NCBI GenBank assembly: GCA_963786765.1
Contig: CAWBAJ010000009.1
Span: 1-64,000 of the forward strand
Direction: 5' to 3'
DNA: 64,000 nt
DNA from: DATKNA01 sp963786765
Lineage (GTDB): Bacteria > Actinomycetota > Actinomycetes > Actinomycetales > Kineosporiaceae
Under the pieces are notes generated by a model that was not told the origin of the DNA, ran no database searches, and saw only the letters and a list, made by a program, of their open reading frames with translations. This document shows, one piece after another, positions 54,766 through 62,464 of the stretch (the stretch's first letter is position 1; the number at the start of each line of letters is the position of its first letter). Made by a program: the position numbers and the translations under genes.

Positions 54766-56344
54766 ATGACCTCGTTCGTCGACCGCGTCACCCTGCACGT
54801 CGCCGGGGGGGACGGCGGCAACGGCGTCGCCTCCGTGCACCGCGAGAAGTTCAAACCCCTCGGCGGCCCCGACGGCGGCAACGGGGGCAACGGGGGCAGC
54901 GTGATCCTCGTCGTCGACCCGCAGACGACCACGCTGCTCGACTACCATCACGCCCCGCACCGCCGGGCGCAGTCCGGCAAGGCCGGGCAGGGGGGCCATC
55001 GCAGTGGCGCCTCGGGCGAGGACCTCGTGCTGCCGGTGCCGGACGGCACCACCGTCAAGAGCGCGGACGGCGACGTCCTGGCCGATCTCGTCGGCGCCGG
55101 CACCCGCTTCGTCGCCGCCGCGGGCGGCCGCGGCGGCCTGGGGAACGCTGCGCTGGCCTCGCCGCGGCGCAAGGCGCCCGGGCTTCGCGCTCCTGGGAGA
55201 ACCGGGGGACGTGCTGGACGTCGTCCTCGAGCTCAAGACCGTCGCGGACGTCGCACTGGTCGGCTACCCCAGTGCCGGCAAGTCGAGCCTGATCGCGGCC
55301 CTCTCCGCCGCCCGACCCAAGATCGCGGACTACCCGTTCACGACGCTCGTGCCGAACCTCGGCGTGGTCGAGGCGGGCGACGTGCGCTTCACCGTGGCCG
55401 ACGTCCCGGGCCTGATCCCGGGAGCGAGCGAGGGCAAGGGCCTCGGCCTGGAGTTCCTGCGGCACGTGGAGCGCTGCTCCGTGCTCGTCCACGTGCTCGA
55501 CTGCGCCACCCTCGAACCGGGCCGCGACCCGGTCAGCGACCTCGACGTCATCGAGGCCGAGCTCGCGGCCTACCGGGTCGACCCCGGCATGGTGCCGCTG
55601 CTGGAGCGGCCACGCCTCGTCGTCCTCAACAAGGTCGACGTCCCCGAGGCCCGCGACCTCGCCGAGATGGTGAGGCCCGACCTCGAGCAGCGGGGCCTGG
55701 AGGTCTTCGAGGTCTCTGCCGCCAGCCACGAGGGGCTGCGTCCGCTGTCCTTCGCGATGGCCCGGATCGTCGCGGCCGCGCGGGCCGCCGTCCCGGCTCC
55801 GGCCCCCCGGGTCGTGCTGCGCCCCCGCGCCGTCGACGACAGCGGCTTCACGGTGACGCCGCAGAACACTGCTGACGGCGTCCGTTACCGGGTCCGCGGC
55901 GAGAAGCCCGAGCGCTGGGTGCGCCAGACGGACTTCAGCAACGACGAGGCCGTCGGGTACCTCGCCGACCGGCTTGCCCGCCTCGGCGTCGAGGAGGCGC
56001 TGTTCGAGGCCGGCGCGGTCGCGGGCTCGGAGGTCGTGATCGGCGACGACACCAGTGGCGTCGTCTTCGACTGGGAGCCCACCCTGGTGGCGGGGCCGGG
56101 GGTGCTCGCCGCCCCGCGGGGCAGCGACCTGCGCCTCGAGGACAGCGGGCGCGCGACCCGCGAGGAGCGCCGAGAGCGCTACGAGTCGCGCCGGCAGGCG
56201 CGCCGCGACGCCCGCGACGAGCTGGCGCAGGAACGTCTGGCCGGGGTGTGGACCGATCCGGACGACGACCTCGGCGGCCCGATCGACGACGAGGACGTGG
56301 ATCCGGCGACCCCCGGTGGGGACGGCGAGGAGGCCCGGCCGTGA
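54766..56344 (+). CDS. obg: GTPase Obg/CgtA (one indel)
   Basis: About 525 residues after correction. The glycine-rich Obg fold occupies about 1-158 (FVDRVTLHVAGGDGGNG). The GTPase domain has G1 GYPSAGKSSLI, G2 in DYPFTTLVPN, G3 DVPGLIPGASEG and G4 NKVD. An OCT domain follows (about 340-420, the actinobacterial C-terminal extension) and then an acidic tail. It acts in 50S maturation and growth control. One extra G near 55188 (CCCGGGCTTC for CCCGGCTTC) splits the gene; the corrected join reads KAPGFALLGEPGDVLDVV. As the gene is essential, this is almost surely a sequence error. ATG 54766 gives MTSFVDRV as in the family. Confidence 0.92.
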
Positions 56345-57511
56345 CCAGCCGGGCGCGATCTCGCGTCCGCGCGCCGCGTGGTCGTCAAGGTCGGCAGCTC
56401 GTCGCTCACGACCCGTGAGGGTGGCCTGGACGCCGGGCGTCTCGGAGCACTCGTGAACGCCCTCGCGCAACGTCGGCTGGCCGGTGCGGAGGTCGTGCTG
56501 GTCTCGTCCGGCGCGATCGCGGCGGGCCTTGCGCCGCTCGGCCTGGCCCGCCGGCCCAAGGACCTCGCCACCCAGCAGGCCGCCGCCAGCGTGGGGCAGG
56601 GCGTGCTGGTCGCCGAGTACTCCGTCGCGTTCGCGCGGCACGGCCTCACCGTCGGTCAGGTGCTGCTGACCGCGGAGGACGTGGTGCGCCGCGGCCACTA
56701 CGTCAACGCCCGCCGCACGCTGGAGCGGCTGCTGGGCCTGGGCGTCGTGCCCGTGGTGAACGAGAACGACACGGTCGCGACCCAGGAGATCCGGTTCGGC
56801 GACAACGACCGGCTGGCGGCGCTCGTCGCCCACCTGGTGCAGGCGGACGCCCTCCTGTTGCTCTCGGACGTCGACGCCCTCTACGACGGCCCGCCCGGGC
56901 GCGCCGGCGTCCGGAGGGTGCCGCTCGTCCGCGGCCCGGGGGACCTCGAGGGGCTGCGGATCGGATCCGTGGGCGCCGCGGGCGTCGGGTCCGGCGGCAT
57001 GGTGACGAAGGTGGAGGCCGCGGCGATCGCCGCGTCGGCGGGCGTCCCCACGCTGCTCACCGCGGCACCGTTGGTGGCAGAGGGCCTGTCGGGGGCGGAC
57101 GTCGGCACCTGGTTCACGGCCCGCGGGGCCAGGCGCGCCAGCCGGCTGCTGTGGCTCGCGCACGCCGCGCGCACGGCGGGCACGCTGGTGCTCGACGAGG
57201 GAGCCGTCGCGGCCGTGGTGGGCCGCCGTACGTCCCTGCTGCCGGCCGGCATCACCCGGGTGGAGGGCGCGTTCAGCGCGGGCGACCCCGTGGAGCTGGC
57301 GGACCCGGCCGGCCGGGTGGTGGCCCGGGGGCTGGTGAACTACGACGCGTCCGACCTGCCGGCCCTGCTCGGCCGGTCCACCCGGGAGCTGGCCCGGGAG
57401 CTCGGCGCCGGCTACGAGCGCGAAGTGGTCCACCGCGACGACCTCGTGCTCCTCGACCGGGCCCCGCCGACGGGGCGCGAGCGGGTGGCCCCCCGCGTCG
57501 ACAGACGCTGA
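56341..57511 (+). CDS. proB: Glutamate 5-kinase (N-terminal frame uncertain)
   Basis: About 389 residues. It phosphorylates glutamate in proline synthesis. The amino acid kinase domain runs from RRVVVKVGSSSLTTREGG through VVLVSSGAIAAGLAPLG and VVPVVNENDTVA; a C-terminal PUA domain lies at about 290-375. GTG 56341 overlaps the obg stop and begins MTSRARS, but its frame does not join the kinase frame without a single-base change in 56360-56377. The alternative GTG 56378 is in frame but has no ribosome binding site and trims the N-terminus. I prefer 56341 with an indel. Confidence 0.87.
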
Positions 57512-57646
57512 ACCGTTGGGTAGAGTCACGCTGCGTCGATACGAAGTGTCCGGCTGTATACGACATGCCGGGCGGTTCCGCCACGCCGGGGTACGGTTCT
57601 CGCCCAAAGTCATGACGGGCCGCCGTGTATCTGGTGCACTTGACGT

Positions 57647-58099
57647 GTGCCCACCGGAGCGAACGACGAGACGCTCGCGACCCTGACCCCGCTGCGCGGG
57701 CTCTCCTTGGGGGACGCGACCAGGCCCCGCCGTGCGCGCAAGCCCGAGCCGGCCCTCTGGTACGTGACGGTCACGGTGAGCGGCCCGCGGATGAGGCCCG
57801 AGGAGGTGCGCGCCGCGCTCGAGCGGCTCAGCGTGGAGCAGCCGTTCCTGGTGTCCGCCGGCTACACCGGGGCCCGGGCGGAGATCCGGTACTGGGACGA
57901 GTCGGTCGACGTCGAGGGCGCGCTGGCCCAGGCCCTGCGGCTGTGGCGCGAGCACGAGAAGACCGCCGGCCTGCCGCCCTGGCGGGTCGTCGGCATCGAG
58001 GTGGTCGATCGCGACACCGCCCGCCGCCGGTGGGAGACGTCGTCCATGCAGCCGGTCACGACTCTGGGCGAGATCCGGGCCCTGGACGCCGACCACTAA
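57647..58099 (+). CDS. Conserved-looking small protein of unknown function between proB and proA
   Basis: A 150-residue soluble protein without a signal peptide or membrane span. After a basic, variable N-terminus (about 1-35) there is a compact alpha/beta domain: LWYVTVTVSGPRMRPEEVRA, FLVSAGYTGARAEIRYWDE and PPWRVVGIEVVDRDTARRRW. I recognise no catalytic motif. GTG 57647 is the first possible start, since TGA 57641-57643 is in frame just upstream. No ribosome binding site is visible, so the transcript may be leaderless. Codon bias matches its neighbours. Confidence 0.65.
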   Translation: MPTGANDETLATLTPLRGLSLGDATRPRRARKPEPALWYVTVTVSGPRMRPEEVRAALERLSVEQPFLVSAGYTGARAEIRYWDESVDVEGALAQALRLWREHEKTAGLPPWRVVGIEVVDRDTARRRWETSSMQPVTTLGEIRALDADH

Positions 58100-58158
58100 G
58101 CGGGCCGGGCCGGCGCTCGGTGTCCGGTGTGCCGCGGGGCTGGTCGTGAAGCCGATGA

Positions 58159-58220
58159 TGAAGATCACGGTGAAGGCGACACGCCGTACGCACGGCGTGT
58201 CGCCTTCACCGTGATCTTCA
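58159..58220. terminator. Perfect 29-bp hairpin after the 150-residue-protein gene
   Basis: Arms 58159-58187 and 58192-58220 pair without mismatch around ACGC; each contains AAGATCACGGTGAAGGCGAC or its complement. Position 60 bases after a stop codon suggests a terminator. The unusual length may also mean a mobile palindrome. Confidence 0.7.
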
Positions 58221-58274
58221 CAGCGGGCTTCACGCTCGCGAGGCCCTCGACGCCGCCCCGAGGGTGGCGCGCCT

Positions 58275-58385
58275 GACGTCGAACATCGCCTTGGACGTCG
58301 AACATCGCCTTGGACGTCGAACATCGTCGCCTTGGACGTCGAACATCGCCTTGGACGTCGAACATCGCCTTGGACGTCGAACATC
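58275..58385. repeat. Tandem array of a 19-bp unit, 5.7 copies
   Basis: The unit is GACGTCGAACATCGCCTTG. Copies start at 58275, 58294, 58313 (22 bases, with three extra), 58335, 58354 and 58373 (first 13 bases only). Copies abut without spacers, so it is not a CRISPR array. It lies in non-coding DNA upstream of proA. Confidence 0.9.
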
Positions 58386-58443
58386 ACGAGGGACGCAACC
58401 GTGCCTGGAGCGCACACGTGCGTCCCCTGTGATGTTCAACGTC
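58373..58443. repeat. Imperfect 25-bp inverted repeat ending the tandem array
   Basis: Arms 58373-58397 and 58419-58443 match at 22 of 25 positions around a 21-base loop, which itself overlaps the palindrome CGCAC-AC-GTGCG (58411-58422). The left arm is the last, diverged array unit, so the array and the hairpin share sequence. It could act in transcription control of proA. Confidence 0.75.
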
Positions 58444-58513
58444 GTCGCCGAGGGCGATCGGGACGGGCGCCAGCCCTGCGGTCTCTTGTTCCGGGGCCGA
58501 TAGGCTGACCGGC

Positions 58514-59821
58514 ATGAGCGTGACGGAGGCCCCCGCCGAGGCCGCCCCGGCGACGGACGTGCGCGAGGCCGTGCACGCCGTCTGCCGGCGGGCTCGCGCC
58601 GCCGCCCGCGTGCTCGCCACCGCGCCGGCCGGCACCAAGGACGCGGCTCTGCTGGCCGTCGCCGACGCCCTCGCAGCCGCCACCGACCGCATCGTCGAGG
58701 CCAACGCGACGGACCTCGAGCGTGGCCGCCGGGACGGGCTGGCCGAGGGGTTGCTCGACCGGTTGCGCCTGGACCCGGACCGGGTCGCGGTCATCGCCGC
58801 CGCCGTCCGGCACGTCGCGTCGCTGCCCGACCCGGTCGGCGAGGTGGTGCGGGGCTCGACCCTGGCGAACGGCCTGCGGCTGCGGCAGGTCCGCGTCCCC
58901 ATGGGTGTCATCGGCATGATCTACGAGGCGCGCCCCAACGTCACCGTCGACGCCGCCGTTCTCGCCGTGAAGAGCGGCAACGCGGCCGTGCTGCGCGGCG
59001 GGTCCGCCGCCCGCGCGAGCAACGAACTGATCGTCGACGTCGTCCGCGAGGCCCTGGCCGGCGCGGGCCTGCCGGCGGACGCCGTCACCTCGATCGACGG
59101 TCTGGGCCGGGACGGCGCCGCCGAGCTGATGCGCGCCCGCGGCCTCGTCGACCTGCTCGTGCCCCGCGGCGGCGCCGGCCTGATCCGCACCGTCGTCGAG
59201 ACCTCGACCGTTCCCGTGATCGAGACCGGGACCGGCAACTGCCACGTGTACGTCGACGCGTCCGCCGACCTGGACCAGGCGCTGGCGATCACCCTCAACG
59301 CCAAGACCCGCCGCGTGAGCGTCTGCAACGCCGCCGAGACCCTCCTGGTGCACGCGGACGCCGCACCTGCCTTCCTCCCGCGTGTGCTGCCCGCCCTGCG
59401 CGACGCGGGCGTGACGGTGCACGCCGACGAGCAGGTGCGGTCCGCCGCCGCCGCGGCGGCCGTCGACACGGTGCCGGCCACCGACGAGGACTGGGCCGCC
59501 GAGTACCTCTCACTGGACCTGGCGGTCGCCGTCGTGGAGTCCCTGGACGCCGCCCTCGAACACGTCCGCCGCTGGTCCAGCGGGCACACCGAGGCCATCG
59601 TCACCACCGACCTGCGCGCCGCCGACCGCTTCGTGGCCGAGGTCGACTCGGCCGTGGTCGCCGTCAACGCCTCCACCGCCTTCACCGACGGCGCGGAGTT
59701 CGGCCTCGGTGCCGAGATCGGCATCTCCACCCAGAAGCTGCACGCGCGCGGGCCCATGGGCCTGACAGAACTCACCTCGACCAAGTGGGTCGTGGCCGGC
59801 GACGGCCACGTCCGCCCCTGA
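58514..59821 (+). CDS. proA: Gamma-glutamyl phosphate reductase
   Basis: The 435-residue protein is of aldehyde dehydrogenase fold. It reduces glutamyl phosphate to the semialdehyde with NADPH, after ProB. The catalytic cysteine is Cys271 in RRVSVCNAAETLLVH; VPMGVIGMIYEARPNVTVD and VIETGTGNCHVYVD are family signatures. It is separated from proB by the 150-residue-protein gene and the repeat region, so it may have its own promoter. Confidence 0.94.
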   Translation: MSVTEAPAEAAPATDVREAVHAVCRRARAAARVLATAPAGTKDAALLAVADALAAATDRIVEANATDLERGRRDGLAEGLLDRLRLDPDRVAVIAAAVRHVASLPDPVGEVVRGSTLANGLRLRQVRVPMGVIGMIYEARPNVTVDAAVLAVKSGNAAVLRGGSAARASNELIVDVVREALAGAGLPADAVTSIDGLGRDGAAELMRARGLVDLLVPRGGAGLIRTVVETSTVPVIETGTGNCHVYVDASADLDQALAITLNAKTRRVSVCNAAETLLVHADAAPAFLPRVLPALRDAGVTVHADEQVRSAAAAAAVDTVPATDEDWAAEYLSLDLAVAVVESLDAALEHVRRWSSGHTEAIVTTDLRAADRFVAEVDSAVVAVNASTAFTDGAEFGLGAEIGISTQKLHARGPMGLTELTSTKWVVAGDGHVRP

Positions 59822-59834
59822 CGCTGGGAGCCAC

Positions 59835-60527
59835 ATGGAAGGCACGGAGGTCCGCAAGCTCACCGAGCTGGAGGACCGGCACTGGTGGTACCGGGAGCGC
59901 CGCGCGCTCGTCACGCGGGCGCTGCGAGGGCGCCGGCCGGGGACGGCGCTCGACGTCGGTGCGGCCGGCGGCGGCAACACCCGGGTGCTGCAGTCCCTGG
60001 GCTGGCGGGCCGCGGCCCTGGAGTACGGCGAGGAGGGGGCGCAGGTCTGTGCCGAGCGCGGCATCCCGGTGCTGCGCGGCGACGCCACCCGGCTGCCGCT
60101 CGCGGGGGAGAGCCTCGACCTGGTCGTCGCCTACGACGTCCTCGAACACATCGAGGACGACGGCGCTGCGGCCAAGGGCGTCTTCCAGCTGCTGAAGCCC
60201 GGCGGCCTCTTCCTCGTGGCCGTGCCGTGCGACATGAAGCTCTGGTCCGCGCACGACGTCGCCGTGAACCACGTCCGGCGCTACAGCCGCGCCGGGCTCC
60301 TCGGCCTGCTGACCGGCGCCGGCTTCGAGATCGAGGACACGCGCTCGTGGATGGTGCTGCTGCGCCCCGCCGTCAGGGTGCGCCGCCGGTCGGCCACGGG
60401 CAGCGACCTCGACGACCCGCCGGCCTGGCTCAACACGGCACTCGGGGCCGTCGTCGCCGCCGAGCGCTGGCTGCCCGTCGGCCGGCTGCCCGGGGTGTCG
60501 CTGCTGGTCACCGCCCGGCGGCCCTGA
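59835..60527 (+). CDS. SAM-dependent methyltransferase
   Basis: The 230-residue protein has LEDRHWWYRERRALVTRAL at the N-terminus, motif I TALDVGAAGGGNTRVLQSLG, YDVLEHIEDDGAA and LKPGGLFLVAVPC. The HWWYRERR opening is common in methyltransferases encoded beside GT2 enzymes of glycolipid or glycan synthesis. Its acceptor is unknown. It overlaps the convergent GT2 gene by 20 bases at the stop. Confidence 0.8.
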   Translation: MEGTEVRKLTELEDRHWWYRERRALVTRALRGRRPGTALDVGAAGGGNTRVLQSLGWRAAALEYGEEGAQVCAERGIPVLRGDATRLPLAGESLDLVVAYDVLEHIEDDGAAAKGVFQLLKPGGLFLVAVPCDMKLWSAHDVAVNHVRRYSRAGLLGLLTGAGFEIEDTRSWMVLLRPAVRVRRRSATGSDLDDPPAWLNTALGAVVAAERWLPVGRLPGVSLLVTARRP

Positions 60528-61518
60528 GCTCCTCGTCGAGGGTGATGGCGTCCGGGGTGTCCGGGTGCAGCGAGTCCCGGGCGACGAAGTACGAGGGCCG
60601 CCCCTGCACCTGCGTGTAGAGGCGCCCGACGTACTCGCCGAGCAGACCCAGGCACAGCAGCTGGACGGCCCCGACCGCGGCCACCGCCACGAACGTGGAC
60701 GTCCAGCCGGGGACCGTGTGCCCCGACAGGTAGGCGGTGAGGGCGAAGGCGAACAGCACAGCCGTCACCAGGGCGCCGCCGAGGCCGAACCACGTCGCCA
60801 GGCGCAGCGGCGCCACGCTGAAACCCGTCAAGGAATCGACTGTGAGACGCAGCATCCGCGACAGGGGGTACTTCGTGGTGCCCGCGGCACGGGGCGCCCG
60901 GCGGTAGGGGACCGTCGCGCTCGGGAACGCCAGCGCCGGGATGACGAGCCGCAGGACCCGGTGGTGGTCGGGCAGGGTGTTGACGGCGTCCACGGTGGCC
61001 CGGCTCATCAGCCGGAAGTCACCCGCGTCGGCCGTGAGGTGGCCGCCGATGACACGCTGCATCAGGCGGTAGTACGCCCGGGCGGTGAGGCGCTTGAACG
61101 CGGTGTCCGTGCTGCGGTCGCTGCGGACGCCGTAGACGACGTCCACGTTCTCCGCCCGGGCCGTCGCGAGCATCTGCGGCAGGAGCTCGGGAGGGTCCTG
61201 CAGGTCGGCGTCCAGGGTGGCGACCCAGGCGCCGCGCGCCCGCGCCAGCCCGGCGGACAGCGCGGCCTGGTGGCCGGCGTTGGCCCGCAGCCGGACCACC
61301 CGCAGCTCCGGCCAGGTGCGCTGCTCCCGCAGCAGGAGGACAGGAGTCTGGTCGCGGCTGCCGTCGTCGACCACGAGGACCTCGTATGGCTCGCCGAGGC
61401 CGTCGAGGACGGGCCGCAGTCGCTCGGCGAAGAGGGGAAGGACCGCCTCCTCGTCGAACATGGGTACGACGACGGTCAGGGCGGGAGATGGGCCTGCCAC
61501 GGTGCGCTCGTCCTCCAC
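60508..61518 (-). CDS. GtrB/DPM1-like glycosyltransferase with two C-terminal spans
   Basis: About 336 residues from GTG 61518. The GT2 domain (about 10-225) has ALTVVVPMFDEEAVLPLFAE, LVVDDGSRDQTP, the DXD-type TLDADLQDPPE and ADAGDFRLMSR. Two membrane helices follow (about 240-265 and 275-300). Such enzymes move a sugar from a nucleotide to undecaprenyl phosphate on the inner face. The frame is open another 35 codons upstream (to 61623), but that part is Arg/Pro-rich and does not align. Convergent with the methyltransferase gene. Confidence 0.82.
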   Translation of the reverse strand: MEDERTVAGPSPALTVVVPMFDEEAVLPLFAERLRPVLDGLGEPYEVLVVDDGSRDQTPVLLLREQRTWPELRVVRLRANAGHQAALSAGLARARGAWVATLDADLQDPPELLPQMLATARAENVDVVYGVRSDRSTDTAFKRLTARAYYRLMQRVIGGHLTADAGDFRLMSRATVDAVNTLPDHHRVLRLVIPALAFPSATVPYRRAPRAAGTTKYPLSRMLRLTVDSLTGFSVAPLRLATWFGLGGALVTAVLFAFALTAYLSGHTVPGWTSTFVAVAAVGAVQLLCLGLLGEYVGRLYTQVQGRPSYFVARDSLHPDTPDAITLDEELRAAGR

Positions 61519-61693
61519 AGGACTAAGGGCTGGATCACGTCGTCCATCCGGGGGACGACCGTGCGTCGCCCGCCGCAGCGGGGACGTGCCACACTGGGCC
61601 GCGGTCGTCGCCCCAGACAGCACAGCCTACCTGCGGCGGCCGGAACGGCCTCACGGCCGATGGCCCGCGCCCGTGAAGGAGAGCTGGAGAACG

Positions 61694-61840
61694 ATGACCG
61701 TATCGCTCGTCGTGGCGGACGCCGAGAAGGCGTCCTCCCTGCCGATCCCCCCGATCGCCTTCGCCGTGCTCGCCATCGCCTTCTTCGGTTTCCTGCTGCT
61801 GGTGACCTTCGCGTTCCGCAGCGTGGCCCACCGGCACTGA
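61694..61840 (+). CDS. Small single-span membrane protein upstream of nadD
   Basis: A 48-residue protein with one hydrophobic helix (about 21-41, FAVLAIAFFGFLLLVTFAF) and the tail RSVAHRH. Similar short proteins ending in a His-rich tail are often found just upstream of nadD in actinobacteria. ATG 61694 has GGAG five bases before it. No function is known. Confidence 0.72.
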   Translation: MTVSLVVADAEKASSLPIPPIAFAVLAIAFFGFLLLVTFAFRSVAHRH

Positions 61841-61855
61841 CCCGCCGGCGGTCCG

Positions 61856-62464
61856 GTGCGGAGCACACGCCCGCGCCTCGGCGTCATGGGCGGCACGTTC
61901 GACCCGATCCACCACGGCCACCTCGTGGCCGCGAGCGAGGTGGCCAGCGTCTTCGACCTGGACGAGGTCGTCTTCGTGCCGACCGGGCAGCCCTGGCAGA
62001 AGTCCGACCGTGAGGTCTCCCCGGCTGAGCACCGTTACCTCATGACGGTGATCGCCACGGCCTCCAACCCGCGGTTCACGGTCAGCCGCGTCGACATCGA
62101 CCGCGGCGGGCTGACCTACACCATCGACACCTTGCGCGACCTCGGCGTCGAACGGCCGGACACCGAGATGTTCTTCATCACCGGTGCCGATGCCCTCGAC
62201 CAGATCCTCACCTGGAAGGACAGCGAGGAGCTCTTCGGCCTCGCTCATTTCGTCGGTGTCACGCGCCCCGGGCACCGGCTCGACCGGGCCGGCCTGCCCC
62301 CCGACCGCGTCAGCCTGATGGAGGTCCCCGCCATGGCGATCTCCTCCACCGACTGCCGCGCGCGTGTGGTCGCCGGAGACCCCGTCTGGTACCTCGTGCC
62401 CGACGGGGTCGTGCAGTACATCGCCAAGCACCGCCTGTACCGCGGGGCGGCGGTGCCCGCGTGA
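61856..62464 (+). CDS. nadD: Nicotinate-nucleotide adenylyltransferase
   Basis: The 202-residue protein begins LGVMGGTFDPIHHGHLVAAS, with the nucleotidyltransferase HxGH motif. VFVPTGQPWQK, FFITGADALDQILTWKD and the late MAISSTDCRARV (ISST/R motif) are family marks. It makes deamido-NAD from nicotinate mononucleotide. GTG 61856 is the likely start; ATG 61886 is possible. The stop overlaps the next GTG. Confidence 0.93.
   Translation: MRSTRPRLGVMGGTFDPIHHGHLVAASEVASVFDLDEVVFVPTGQPWQKSDREVSPAEHRYLMTVIATASNPRFTVSRVDIDRGGLTYTIDTLRDLGVERPDTEMFFITGADALDQILTWKDSEELFGLAHFVGVTRPGHRLDRAGLPPDRVSLMEVPAMAISSTDCRARVVAGDPVWYLVPDGVVQYIAKHRLYRGAAVPA

Larger units (their letters stand above)
58100..58513. other. 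Repeat-rich intergenic region before proA
   Basis: A 414-bp gap without a gene. It holds, in order, a perfect 29-bp hairpin, a 19-bp tandem array and a 25-bp imperfect inverted repeat whose left arm is the last array copy (each listed separately). The proA promoter should lie between about 58440 and 58510. Confidence 0.6.

Noticed and set aside
58275..58385. Tandem repeats as a CRISPR array
   Set aside because: The 19-bp units abut with no unique spacers, and no cas genes are present.
55055..58417. A 1120-codon minus-strand frame spanning obg, proB and the repeat region
   Set aside because: It covers three recognised plus-strand genes and translates the 19-bp array as coding; it is a chance open frame.
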